From Siphonodentalium dalli (lineage: Eukaryota > Mollusca > Scaphopoda > Gadilida > Siphonodentaliidae), in NCBI GenBank assembly GCA_032622095.1, contig CP136063.1:145097950-145161949 (forward strand): 64,000 nt of DNA, given 5' to 3'. The notes under the pieces are model-generated. The model saw only the letters and a program-made list of their open reading frames with translations. It was not told the origin of the DNA and made no database searches. Shown here piece by piece: positions 35,303 to 47,369 of this stretch. Each line of letters begins with the position of its first letter. Position 1 is the first letter of the stretch. A program made the position numbers and the translations under genes.

Positions 35303-35440
35303 ATTTTTAACTGGTAGTAATGTTGTAACACTGGTGATGAGTGTATTTTTAACTGGTAGTAATGTTGTAACGCTGGTAATGAGTGTATTTGTAACTGGTA
35401 GTAATGTTGTAACACTGGTAATGAGTGTATTTTTTACATT
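35303..35440 (+). repeat. 42-bp tandem repeat, three copies
   Basis: Units of TTTTTAACTGGTAGTAATG, TTGTAACACTGGTGATG and AGTGTAT begin near 35303, 35345 and 35387. Unrelated in sequence to the 42-bp minisatellite at 22-23.8 kb. Confidence 0.85.
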
Positions 35441-35673
35441 TATGACTACTTTCTTGTTGGGGTACATAGTTTAACCCTTTAGTGTGACATACATTTTAGC
35501 CTGCCGGTGAAGTAGGGGGAATACTCATGTATACATAGTGTTACCTATTTAACACCAAACGCTTGCATTGGAATAAACAAAAAACATTATTTCTATCCTT
35601 TGCTCAGAGTCATATTTGAAACACAGAAGAAACACAAAAAAGTCTCTGAGATCAGTGATGGGATTGAAAATAC

Positions 35674-35901
35674 TCAGTGTTCTACTTCCGTTGCAGTGAT
35701 AGCAACGGTTCCCTTTTCGAATAAACCAGCTTCGTCTTTTTCTTTTGGACACAAGTCTTTTCTGTCCTTCAAAAGTTTACCGCTAAGTTTGGGTAAACTT
35801 GCTGGCTGGAATATTTTTTCATTTTCTGAACGGAGCTCGTAAAACCACAACGATTTCACATGGGTTTCATACCGGAAGTTATAAACTTCACATAAATGCA
35901 C
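35674..35901 (-). CDS. Unidentified coding-like segment (75 codons)
   Basis: I do not recognise this frame. On the minus strand it encodes a charged, lysine- and glutamate-rich peptide (for example LWFYELRSENEKIFQ, KLLKDRKDLCPKEKDEAGLF) ending in EVEH and a TGA stop. The codon pattern is rich in purine-first codons, as in real genes, unlike the opposite-strand frame at 35600-35842. It might be the last exon of a gene nested in the deacetylase intron or part of a mobile element. No convincing acceptor or downstream AATAAA was found, so confidence is low. Confidence 0.25.
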   Translation of the reverse strand: MHLCEVYNFRYETHVKSLWFYELRSENEKIFQPASLPKLSGKLLKDRKDLCPKEKDEAGLFEKGTVAITATEVEH

Positions 35902-36720
35902 ATATTAGGGTTAGCCAGGCCCAGCCATTTCTCTTGTCTGTCGCAGCCTGGTTCTCGTGGAATAACCAACGTCGGACTCAAAAATATGCAAATTTCGTGA
36001 TTTACTTTTTAAAATTGTCCCGTCTGATTTGTTTGTCAACATACATCTGTATATTACGTTTTCTATATTATAAAATTATAAAATTGATCTTATGAGCCCA
36101 TTAAAGGAATTAAGTTTCGATGGTTTGATATCGTTGGCAGTTTGGTGAGGTTCAATTTTTATTTTGTTATTAAAAATATCGCCCATCATAAAAAGCGTTT
36201 GTGTTGTTCTTGTCCGCCAACGATCAATATTGCAGAGCGTTCATAAATGTGAATGCATGCATTGAGACAAGCAATTAAAAAGATCCCTGTTGTTATGTTA
36301 TTGAGACCTATGTAAGATACTATTCATGTTGAATCCGAAATAATTTATTTATTGCTTCCACGTTCATATCATATACATCTTATCTTATCACATAGTTACT
36401 AAAGTCACAATAATATGTTAACCTTGAGAGTCGACACTGAGCTGGTGTCAAATCGAAATTTGCTAATAATACACTTCCTATCTGGATATTAACCCACCAT
36501 GTTAAATAAGTTTGAACTAAAATGTGAAAAGTATTATGTGTATAGGTCTCACTAAATTATCACACAACGTTCACTTTTCAGCTTCAAGTCTATGTGATAG
36601 TATGACTGACATTGTTGTTCAGACTGCCCAGTATAGTAGTTAATTCACATTCATTGGTCTTAATATATACATTTTAGAAATTGACCCATTAGCTCCCGCC
36701 GGTAACCATTTTTTCAAACT
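35902..36720. other. Intronic, nothing recognised
   Basis: AT-rich sequence upstream of the second LINE; may include its 5' untranslated region. Confidence 0.4.
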
Positions 36721-36726
36721 TCAGAA

Positions 36727-38184
36727 ATGCCATCTGATAATAACACAATGCTTCAAGCAGCAGAAAGGATAACTTACGCAGTGTGGAATGTACAAGGTCT
36801 TAAATTGAAAAACTAAGACTTCATACAATACATTATTAATCATGATTTCATTACTCTAGTTGAAACCTGGCACAACAATTCATCAGAATTAACCATTCCA
36901 GGTTATGAGTGCATTGATTTCCCAAGAGGAAATGGCGATAGAGGCGGAATAGCTTTTTATTTTAAAGCACAATATAAAACATTTCTGTCAACGGTGAAAA
37001 GACTAGGTGATTGTGCATTAAGTGTTGAATTTCGAGGTAAAATGTTAGACCTGTCAAACAAAATTGTCTTCATATCAACTTATATTCCACCGCACAACTC
37101 TAGCTACTGGGAAACGAAAGGGGGTAATAAAGCTAACATATTCTTTGACATAAGAAACCAATTACGGCATTATCACCCATCAGATTTAATCATTTGTGGG
37201 GGTGACATCAATGCTAGGACCAGTGACAGGGCGGATCACGTTGCAGCAGATAGTGATAAATATATTCCTCTTCCTTCAGATACCAACAAACCCAGACTCA
37301 ATATGGATACTAAGGTCAACTCATTTTGTACGCAATTATTAACTTTATGCAAAGAGTCTGCAATGCGAATTCTCAATGGACGTACGCTTGGCGACAAACT
37401 AGGACACTTCACAAGCTATCAATATGGCGGAGCAAGTGCAGTTGATTATGTAATAATCTCAGAAATGTATCGGCACGACGTAGAATATTTTTTTGTTAAA
37501 TTACCAACCGAACACTCTGATCACTGTCAATTGGTTATGCATTTAACCTATCAACAACAAAAATTTAGAGGTAGCTTGAAACACACATATTATGTTAATA
37601 ACGATAAACTGAAATGGATCACAGACAGCAAAGCCAAGGCAATCAGTATACTCAGTAATTCAGAAGTTCAAAATAGTATCAACAAATTTAGAATGACCAA
37701 TTACACTAACGACCATGAAGGGACGTCCTCCGCTATGACTGATTTCATGAAAACATTAAATTTCATAAATAACCATGCATGCACTAAGACTACAGCACGA
37801 CGGAAAAGGCAGAGAAAGCGTAAATGGTTTGATGAGCGATGCAAAACACTTAAAAAAGACATGGAATCTGCCATTCGTACAATGAGGACAAATCCCTTCA
37901 ACGACAGCTTAAGAATTAAATATTTCTCAATAAAGAAGGCATACAAAAAAGAAATAAAAATTAAAAAACGAACATTTTTCCAAACACTTTATTCAACACT
38001 CGAGAAGATGGAAACTACAGACCCAAAATCATATTGGGAAATTATTAACAAATTACAACAGAAAACTAAACAACCAAATGATCTTGATGCCGACAAAGCG
38101 GTTGAATTATTTACGGAACTATACACAAATAAAACTGAAGTATTAACACCAGAACTTGCTGAACAAAGATCCTCCCCGCCGTGA
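36727..38184 (+). pseudogene. LINE endonuclease (EEP/APE-like) region
   Basis: The frame starts at the ATG at 36727 and has one early stop (TAA, 36814-36816), then stays open to 38184. Motifs of exonuclease-endonuclease-phosphatase nucleases are in order: YAVWNVQGL, LVETW, ISTYIPPH, IICGGDINAR, SAVDYVIIS and TEHSDHCQLVM. This domain nicks target DNA to prime reverse transcription. The segment after about 37600 is a basic linker (RRKRQRKRKWFDERCK). The frame ends where a frameshift separates it from the reverse transcriptase. Confidence 0.88.
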
Positions 38185-39136
38185 AAATAGATATTGACAA
38201 TACGCAGATACGGGCAACAGAAATTATATCTGCACTGCGCGTACTGAAACTAGGGAAGGCATCTGAACGAGTTATTAAAAGCCGTTGGACCTCTCATGGT
38301 CGACGAATTTGTCAAGTTATTCAATCAAGTTTTCTTGACCAACCAGTATCCTAAGAATTGGAGTAAATCTATTTTAAGTTTAATCTATAAAAAGGGAGAT
38401 CGAAACGATCCAAATAACTACATAGCAATTGCAGTGAGTTCAGCATTAGGGAAATTATTTAATAAAGTCATAAACCATAGGCTTACAAGTTTTCTAGAGG
38501 AGAATAATATCATTGGGAACAACCAATTCGGATTTAGAAAGGGAAGAAGTACAATTGACAGCGCTTTTATTTTTAAAAACGGTAATTGACAAATACAAGA
38601 AATTGAAAAAACCGATATACGTCGCATTCATTGATTTTAAGAAAGCTTTTGATACAGTTAACAGACCACGTTTGATGAAAAAACTGGAACAAATAGGTCT
38701 CTCTGGAAATATATACAACATAATTAAATCTTTGTACGAGTCAAGTGTCTACTTAACTAAAACAAACCAGGGACTGGGCCCTCCAAATGTGTCCTCGATT
38801 GGAGTAAGGCAGGGGTACACACTCTCACCAAATCTTTTTAATATTTACATTGAAGACATAAAAAACATTTTCAATGATTCATGTGACCATATTCTGGTTC
38901 ATGACCACATACTTAATCATCTCTTATTTGCAGACGACCTGGCGATAATTTCGAACAGTCAAGTCGGCCTACAAAACTGCCTGAACAGTTTGAACACTTA
39001 CACAAAGTCAAATGGGCTAACCCTTAATATTGGAAATCGAAATCTCTCGTTTTCGGGAGCCATCTGTTACAATACAAACCGACGTTTAACTTCAATGGTG
39101 TTCAACTTGAAAATGTCAACGACTATACGTACTTAG
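38185..39136 (+). pseudogene. LINE reverse transcriptase core, frameshifted
   Basis: The first part, at 38296-38589, reads PKNWSKSILSLIYKKGDRND and NQFGFRKGRST. A frameshift near 38520-38590 moves into the frame ending at 39136, with PIYVAFIDFKKAFDTVNR, VRQGYTLSPNLFNIYIED and the catalytic LLFADDLAI (FADD at 38927-38938). This copies the element RNA into DNA at the nick. The frame is lost again at 39136, just before a TYLGINFS segment. Confidence 0.88.
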
Positions 39137-40183
39137 GGATAAATTTTTCGCACGAAGGGAAATTTGAAAATGCACAGAAACAACTTTGTGGGAAAGGTCA
39201 AAAGGCAATGTATGCTTTATTTAGTGCTTTCAAAGAAACGGTCTTTCCACCAATAAAAACGTTGATAAAGTTATTTGATAAACTTATTCTCCCAATAATA
39301 TTATACGACTGTGAAATATGGGGTACAGAAATAACGCCGAGCAGAATATACCAAATACAATGTGAACTAGTTCATACAAAATATTGCAAACGAATTTTGA
39401 ATGTCGGAAAATTTACAACAAATCATGCTGTCAGAGCGGAACTCGGTCGCTTCCCATGTTACATAGATGTGATTTACAGAATGGCAAATTATGCGATTAA
39501 AGCATCGACTGTGTAAAAAAACTTTCTTCTGACTAAAGCGGTTTATGAAAAAAAAAATGCGCAAGGTCAAATCACTTTCAATCTTTAAATCTCTCAAAAA
39601 TATCAGACAAAATATCGGACTAAACATTCAAACAGGTGTGAAGCTTTATCACTCAAATATTGTAGACAAACTTAAAGCTTCCTTGAAATGTAAACATGAG
39701 AAAGAATTCAAACGTTCGATATTCGACGATGCTCGGAAAAACGGTGATAATAAACTAAGAACATATCGACTATTTAAATATGAATATGTCATAGAACCAT
39801 ACCTTTATGGTACTCATAACGCGGAAGACAGAATGCGTTTCACAAAACTTAGAATTAGTGACCACCAACTGTCCATTGAGAAAGGCCGCCACCATCAACC
39901 GAAAATAGATGTAAATGATAGGAAATGCATATATTGCCCTCCACTCCCAATAAAGGTTGAACATGAACTACATGTAATTATGGAATGTCCATTATACTCA
40001 GATTTGAGGGATAAATTATTTTTGCTAATGAAACAATATTGTGACAACTTCGATTCATTGGATGAAAACGGTAAATTCATTAAAATTATGACAAACGAGA
40101 ACGGAAACTGTGGAAAGATCTGCAACGTGATCCGTCAATACTTCGACAAGCGAACAATATTTTTACAAAATAAAAGTTCGTAA
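39137..40183 (+). pseudogene. LINE C-terminal region with zinc-knuckle-like motif
   Basis: Two frames (39208-39516 and 39545-40183) hold LILPIILYDCEIWG, HTKYCKRILNV and, near the end, a possible zinc-binding set: CIYCPP, then HELHVIMECPLY, spaced C-x2-C ... H-x4-C approximately. This is the typical tail of such LINEs. A stop and frameshift at about 39516-39545 separate the two pieces. Confidence 0.8.
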
Positions 40184-40309
40184 TAATTCATATTTACATT
40201 TCAGGTTTTATACTCCTTTTGTTATATATCATATAATCATTGTATGCATACTGCCTATGTTACGGGTGTTTCATGCATTAAAATTATCTTATCTTATCTT
40301 ATCTTATCT

Positions 40310-42097
40310 AAAATATGCATTTCTGTTCATTATTATGCATGGCACTATATTTGATGTTATTTGTTACACAAGGATTGCATTTTATGTTGTATATGCCTGG
40401 TAGTAAGCGGTAAGCTGGCTCAGAACATTTAATTTTGACTAATTTGATGTCTTATCGCAATCGCCTGGCACAGAACAAGAACTTTTTGCGAATAATATAT
40501 TGTTCACCCATGCTTGCGCAACTTTCTCCCCGTATGTTTTATAGAAGGCACAAACATATATGGGAACACCGCAGGACCAACCGATTCAGTTTATTGATTT
40601 TTGTTTTATATGTTTACCTTTGTTCAGTCTAAAAAGAGTCAAATGTTCATTCACGATAAAGTTCGTTTATGTTTCGTTGTCTATTAACAGTTAATATTAA
40701 ATATAGTATACAGATGAATTACGTTTTGATGAGCCTGTGTACTATACTATACCTCCAATATTTATGAGTTTGCTGATGGTTTGTGATTCAGTGAATTCGA
40801 CATTCAAAATGCACAACCAAAAAGATTATTATATTTGTATTATAAGAAGGACGCATTTTTATCCGAAAGAATCCCCTCTAAAAATACTGTAAATAGACCC
40901 AAAATAAAAACGTTTCATAGGCTATATATATCTGCTTCGGTGACGTCACCATTTTTTTTATAAGAAACAAATTAGGAGACCACTTTTGTCGCACAGTAGA
41001 ACGGTGAACGGAGGCTCAACGCATTAATAATTAGTCTGTTTCTTTCTTTGTAGCCTTGTATTCGGTTTTATTAAAAAAAAATATTATGACATATTATAAA
41101 AGATTACAAAAGATTGGTAAAGCAAGTAGGCCTATCATGAATATCTAACGGTCTCCGTGCTGCATCAAATTAACGGACCCTCTCCGTCGGAGGCGGAAGT
41201 TTTGGATAACACTCGGAAACTTGTCAGTTGAATTATGTATCTGGAAAGTTTTAATTTTCACGACAAAAGGGTTATGTCCCAAATATAATTATGGGCGTTT
41301 GACATCAACTAAAACTTGACCGACATGTTTACTATAGCCCATACAATCACAGATTTGATTGAACGTTGTTTCTGGGCAGGTGATATATGCCTCACCTGCA
41401 CGTGACTACTCTGCGAATCGAAAACACATATATTTATATGGAATAAATTATTATCATAAGACTTTCGTTGAACTCGACATGATGACATCTTTATGGATGA
41501 GGTGAACATCGTGCAATAGACACACTTCTCCATCTGGTATAGCAAACGGCGACCTCCCCAGCGTCAAGTAATGTAATGGTTAATTTCAGTAAAACGCTCT
41601 CTGTTCTCTTCTCGACAATATAGAACTATCTTAACTTTTGTGAACTTTGATGTTGGTAGTTTATATTCTATAATATAAAGATATTAAACAATGTTGTGTA
41701 CAGTATGTGGGTTTTTTTTCTTGGACGAGTCGATTTGTGGCGAAAAGTCACATTGGACGAGACACGCAGACATCTGTATGTTTATCAAAACAAATAGTTT
41801 TTTCCACTCATGGTTTTGTGACCCCCCCCCCCCCCTTTCCAGTCAAATTTGAGATATTTTTGGGAAAATTGAATGTTATTTCAGGGGGAAATTGTGGCAA
41901 ATTAAAGTATTTTCAAATTTCTGCCTGAATTATACATATTTAAGTTTAATTTGAATATATGTTGTTATATTTGTGTGGATATGCAAGGTATATTCTACAA
42001 AAAACAGTGTTACAACCATGAATATATCATGCAAAACTAATCGGAAAAAAGTCTCAAGCCCCCAAAAAATATTCATTCGCTCGTATGGCTAGATTCT
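40310..42097. other. Intronic, no gene recognised
   Basis: TGACGTCA at 40941-40948 and a poly-C run at 41823-41835. Short frames without features. Confidence 0.45.
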
Positions 42098-43537
42098 ATG
42101 GAGGGTTATTAGGGTCACAATCCTAACTTCACATTTTAATTCTAACTTAACATTTTAATTCTTATATTTTAATTCTAACTTAACATTTTAATTCTAACTT
42201 AACATTTTGATTCTTATATTTTAATTCTATTTACATTCAATTTACATTCTATTTACATTCTATTTACATTCTAAAAACATTCTAGAAATATTCTAGAAAC
42301 ATTCTATTAACTCTAACTTAATCTTTTAATTCTTACTTAACCTCTTCGCTGCTAAATGATGTTATGACGTCGTGTGCTGGGCTGTTGACGTTATTGGCAT
42401 TTTCCAATGGGAAAATATAGCGGGAATGTCAAAAGAACCATAAAGTGACTCAGCTGAAAGTCTATTATTGTTCACAATCGTGGAACATCATACACTGTTT
42501 GAAACGTCGAGATACAGTTATTACGATGCACTAATCTCTGAGTTCCAGTTATGTATAATGGCCTACTTCTAGTGTGCTGAAGTAGGTCCGTAGTACCTAC
42601 GGACCATATAGCACACGGCGTGCACTTTTACGTCCGTAATAGATACGGACGTCATAGCAGCGAAGAGGTTAATATTTTAATTCTAACTTAACATTTTAAT
42701 TCTTATATTTTAATTCTAACTTAACATTTTAATTCTAACTTGATATTTTATATTTTAATTCCAACATTAGACCTTTTTGTAGTAGATTTAAAATATTAAA
42801 ATAAAACTATTAAGTAAGAATTGAAATATAAAGTTAGAGTTACAATTAAAATATAAGAATTAAAATATTAAGTAAGAATTAAAATATGAAGTTATAATTA
42901 AAATATCAAGTTAGAATTAAAATATAAGAATTAAAATGTTAAGTTATAATTAAAATTTTAAGTATGAATTAAAAGATTAAGTTAGAGCTAATAGAATGTT
43001 TCTAGAATGATTCTAGAATGCTTCTAGAGTGTTTCTAGAATGTAAATAGAATGTAAATAGAATGTAAATAGAATGTAAATAGAATGTAAATAGAATTAAA
43101 ATATAAGAATTAAAATGTTAAGTTAGAATTAAAATGTCAAGTTAGAATTAAACTATAAGAATTATAATGTTAAGTTAGAATTAAAATGTCAAGTTAGAAT
43201 TAAAATGTCAAGTTAGAATTAAACTATAAGAATTAAAATGTTAAGTTAGAATTAAAATGTCAAGTTAGAATTAAAAGATTAAGTTAGAGCTGATAGAATG
43301 TTTCTAGAATGATTCTAGAATGTTTCTAGAGTGTTTCTAGAATGTAAATAGAATGTTTTTAGAATGTAAATAGAATGTAATTAGAATGTAAATATAATGT
43401 AAATAGAATTAAAATATAAGAATAAAAATGTTAAGTTATAATTAAAATGTTAAGTTAGAATTAAACTATATAAGAATTAAAATGTTAAGTTAGAATTAAA
43501 ATGTGAAGTTAGGATTGTGACCCTAAGAACCCTCCAT
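42098..43537. mobile_element. 1.44-kb palindromic element of TTCTAACTTAACATTTTAA repeats
   Basis: The ends ATGGAGGGTTATTAGGGTCA at 42098 and its near complement ending CCCTCCAT at 43537 are inverted. The left arm is filled with TTCTAACTTAACATTTTAAT-like units and TTTACATTCTA units; the right arm carries the complements. The arms turn over near 42775-42800, so the element can fold end to end. There is no coding capacity. A second, unrelated element is nested inside the left arm. Confidence 0.8.
42341..42668. mobile_element. Nested 328-bp TTAA-flanked MITE
   Basis: Flanked by TTAA at 42337-42340 and 42669-42672. Terminal inverted repeats are CCTCTTCGCTGCTA, with TGACGTC in the subterminal region. 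Inside are small palindromes (GGTCCGTAGTACCTACGGACC-type, and CGTCCGTA with TACGGACG). TTAA target duplication is the hallmark of piggyBac-type and Kolobok-type elements by established knowledge; which one is uncertain. Confidence 0.8.
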
Positions 43538-43818
43538 AAGATTCGTCGTCGTTTTGTAAGCACGCCTATGACAAATATGACATGTCGGTGCCGTTATGCC
43601 ATTTGCTTACAAACTGAAGTGTGACTGAATTAACTTATCGATGACCACAAATGTAGGCATTCTGCTCCAAGTTGTTAATACCCCCATAATACTGAAATAT
43701 AGCACATCGATGTCTACTGATGGATAACTTCCGATTGGCATACCGTTAATGGCCAGAGCTGCATGGAACACAAGATAATTATCTTTCTTATATACACACG
43801 CATGTGCCTTTACTATTT

Positions 43819-44040
43819 ATGATGATAGCTCTGATACTTGTAGTTGGGGCATCTGGTTTTGACTTAATTGATTGCTGGAACTATAGCGCCAATGTAGCAA
43901 AACCACTGCAACACTGCCAGAAACATGTTTATAGATTAGAGAACAGGCATGTTCTACATTTATTTTACACATTATTTCAGTTTCATATCAGACTTGGAGA
44001 GTTGAATTTCAGTTTGATACCACAGATAGTGGTAAATTGA
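43819..44040 (+). CDS. Possible small secreted peptide (uncertain)
   Basis: From the ATG at 43819 the frame gives 73 codons beginning with a hydrophobic run, MMIALILVVGASG, that resembles a signal peptide, followed by DCWNYS and a CQKH segment. I do not recognise a family. A TATATA lies at 43791-43796, about 25 bases upstream. The later part looks less protein-like, and no clear splice donor was found, so it may be chance. Confidence 0.2.
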   Translation: MMIALILVVGASGFDLIDCWNYSANVAKPLQHCQKHVYRLENRHVLHLFYTLFQFHIRLGELNFSLIPQIVVN

Positions 44041-45270
44041 TATTTTATTTTACTTACTGAATTATATGTGGTTTATTTGTCTTTAGAGTGCATTATAATA
44101 TATTTACATACCAAGTGGTTATCCAACCCAGGTGGGCCAGCGCAGTTAAAAATTTCACGAAAGTTTACTTAGTATTAGAAGGAACTATATAGTAAAAAAA
44201 AATTCTGAGGCCAACCTGACCACAAGGAGCTGTACCTATTATCTTGTGTATACACTACAGGTGTTATTAAGATCATAACACATCAAAACAGTCATTATAT
44301 AGGCTAAACAGTTTGTAATTAGGTCAAAAAAGGGCAAAAGGAAAAAAATTGCAAGCACCAGTAAATACCGGAAAAACGTGTTTTCAGGAGCTGCGACCCC
44401 CCCCCCCCCCCCCCACCCCCCCCGGCCTTGTGTCGGATTTTTTTTGCGTGAGCCGCCCCCCCCCCTGATTCATTTGGCAAATAGTGTTACTTCGTGACGT
44501 CACGGAGTCCCGTTAAAAAAAAGTCATATGGAACTCCAATATGAATTTCGAGAGTCCAATATGACTTTCTCCCGGATTATCATGTGACGGCTTTTTCCCA
44601 ATCAGAAATATTGTTAGTTAAGGGATGGATAATAATAGTATGTACAAAACGAACCGATTCTTATATATATATATATATATATGTTTTATTGGGAGTTTAA
44701 AACGATGAGGTAGTGAATTAGTTTGTTTACATTATGAATCTTGGATATCTCAGATACGTGATGTACCCTATAAGTTATACACGAAATTGCAATTAGGGTC
44801 CATTCTTTCGACGAATCCTTGTGCGCGGAGTGTAATTAAAAGTGAACGCCCCAACAAATAAGGCTTATAGATGTGAATCTTATTTTGTTGACAATCAATC
44901 AATTGATAAGAATTATTTTTTTAAAGCCACAGATACCTTAATTCGAGTGGTTTAGCTTTGGTTCGTAAGTTTGCGCTAGCGTATATGGTCGTATTAGTGA
45001 CTACTAGTTTCAGTATACTGACCTGACTAATTTTCAAAAATTTTCACGACCGATATCATGAACATTGTTTATACATAATACAATCAAGAACAACGCGGGT
45101 TCGAGTCAGCCTTTAAATATGCCCCAACCTATTTGGCACCAAATTAGTCCAAATTTCAGGCGAATAAAACAGGGTAATTAATAATAGTCGTCGATTTTGT
45201 AACACAGTCACCACAACATTAGGATGAGAATAAAAATAAGCTGATTTTTAAGAAACGCGATTGAATATAA
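44041..45270. other. Intronic; homopolymer, (TA)n, no gene
   Basis: Poly-C tracts at 44396-44425 and 44455-44465, a TGACGTCA at 44495-44502 and a (TA)n run near 44662-44682. No gene seen. Confidence 0.45.
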
Positions 45271-46775
45271 ACAAACGTCGCACTACCGACGACTCGAATT
45301 CAATTCGAATTAGACTCGAGTTTAATTCTAAATTCGTCTGTTGAAACAAACGTCGCATTTAATTCAAGACGAATCTAAATGATTTCTTAAAATGGCACAA
45401 AGCGTTCATGAGGGTTTTTGTCAAAACGACTAAAATACGAAGTTATATATCAATTCTAAAACGTAAAATTTAGTGCGAAAATGTGGCTTTTGACTTCCAA
45501 GCGACGAAATTAATATTAATATTCTGAGGAGTGGAAATTATTGGTTTTAAATCGCTATTTCGTAGGTATTTGAGGTCGGACATGATTCTATAGGTGGTAT
45601 TTTGCTCTGAACTTGTCTGAAAGAAATCAGGTCCAGTTTATTTTGTATACGAAAACGTTGTGCCTTTTTAACAATAGATATAGCAAGTTGACGTCAACGC
45701 GGGATAACTCTATATTGCGTCAGTATGCCTATCTAAAACCACGTGGTAAAATAAACATGGCGAGCAGGGACGTATAGCTAGAGGGTTTCCGTTGTGGGTG
45801 GGGGCTAATATATTTGCGTAATTCAATTTGCACCCGCTTGCATGGCTGTTCCTTCACATTCCTGGATGATAGCCTATTCTGAATGGATCAGTATACTTGT
45901 GGTCACGCCAGTAGAAGAAACATTAGAGATCTGAACCTGAAAATCCGATCATAGTTTGGCACGGTGGGAGAAAAGTTTTTGAAATCTGAACATGAAAATC
46001 GCAAAAACTTATAGTACCTAGCCTGGCCTCAAGCTTTCCAAGTGTTGAAAATGTCCAACCTGACACCCCCACGAATTCGAAGGTTAGAAAATTTCCAACT
46101 AATGACCATTTAAGTTCACAATTATGAACAAAAGCATAGGAAAATAATTAGTAGTCATGAGGGACCAGGACACAAGCTTCCCGACTGATGGCCATTTCAG
46201 TCAAAATTTTGGACCAAAAGTAGGAAAATATGCAAATGTTGGTCTAAAAACAACAAATTCCCCAACAGTTCATTGTTTGAAAATAAAATTACAAGAAAAA
46301 TTTCAACATATCGTTGATGTGAAATTTGCACACGTCCATGCATATATGCACTATAGTAGCGGGTATATCCAAACGGAATAAAAATTTATTTAGAGCGTCT
46401 ACCAGCTGCGTCTACTCGCATTTAATTTGAATCAAACGTCGCACTTTCGACTCGAATTCAAATACCACCAAATTACGTCATCCTCGTTGGTGTTTTCCAG
46501 TTCCAATTGGAATTCCCTCATTAGCATATCATTATACAGCTCGCTTGCATTTCTCCGATATAAATTCGAGTCGACGGTGATGCGAACACGGATCTCAGAC
46601 GCATCGGCAATTAGATTCGTGTTGCATACACGCATTCTTCGTCGGTAGTGCGTCTACTCGCATTTATTTGAAACAAACGTCGCACTTTTGTCGACTAGAA
46701 TTCGAATAATTGAATTCGAGTCGTCGGTTACCCTTGGAACAAACGTCGCACTACCGACGACTCGAATTCAATTAG
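45271..46775 (+). mobile_element. TIR-family repeat R3, copy 1
   Basis: 45308-46730 aligns closely with 49101-50507 in the same direction (for example GACGAATCTAAAT, CAAAGCGTTCATGAGGGTTT, GAAATCAGGTCCAGTTTATT). The ends carry AACAAACGTCGCACTACCGA and its complements in several orientations (45271, 45345, 46675, 46737). Both copies hold the same short frame (46157-46381 and 49954-50187), with no known domain. Probably a non-autonomous DNA element with rearranged ends. Confidence 0.7.
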
Positions 46776-47369
46776 AACTAGAGGTCAGATTCCATGGAAT
46801 CAGATATACTTCCATGGTATCCCATTCCATGTGGGTGTTATGTGTATAGGTGTGTTCCTCCTCATGCGAATGAATATCGGTGCTTTGTGATCTGATGGTG
46901 GACATGCATTGACATTTCTAAATAAGATATATATTCCAAAGGTTTATGTCATTTGGTTCGACCTACCGTGGATGATTAATGACAGTCTATTGCATGATGG
47001 TTGTGACCAACTGAGCCACCATTCACCCCAGCCAATCAGTTCATTTTTAATCGGTAGGGATACATTTTAGAGCTAAGTATAACCTCTCCCCAGGACGCCC
47101 ATATCATATTCAACGATCACGAAATTTGGCGTGTCTGATTATATCGTAATCGACATGCAGACCAAAAGGGTGTAAAGCATATTAATGTACCATAACTATG
47201 TTATTTCGCATTTATTGGATAGTTCTTTCAGTTTCGGATTCAGTATATTTTAGTTTTAATGGCGGAGGAAAGACCGCTTGGTTAATTAATTAATTAGTAT
47301 TTCAGTGCGTCATGTATACACTATAGTCATTAACGTCTTTGTAATAGAGTTAACTGTAATCGAGAGATA
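46776..47369. other. Intronic, nothing recognised
   Basis: Begins with ATTCCATGGAATCAGATATA, a short CCATGG-rich stretch; otherwise featureless. Confidence 0.4.

Larger units (their letters stand above)
36727..40309 (+). mobile_element. Near full-length LINE with endonuclease, RT and (TCTTA)n tail
   Basis: Begins near the ATG at 36727, runs through endonuclease, reverse transcriptase and a C-terminal zinc-knuckle-like region, and ends in tandem TCTTA at 40284-40309. Same strand as the LINE at 19.8 kb but a different family by sequence and tail. It carries one stop and several frameshifts, so it is inactive in this copy but relatively young. Confidence 0.9.

Noticed and set aside
45070-45125. 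tRNA gene suggested by GGGTTCGAGTC
   Set aside because: No acceptor stem, anticodon arm or A box can be built around it.
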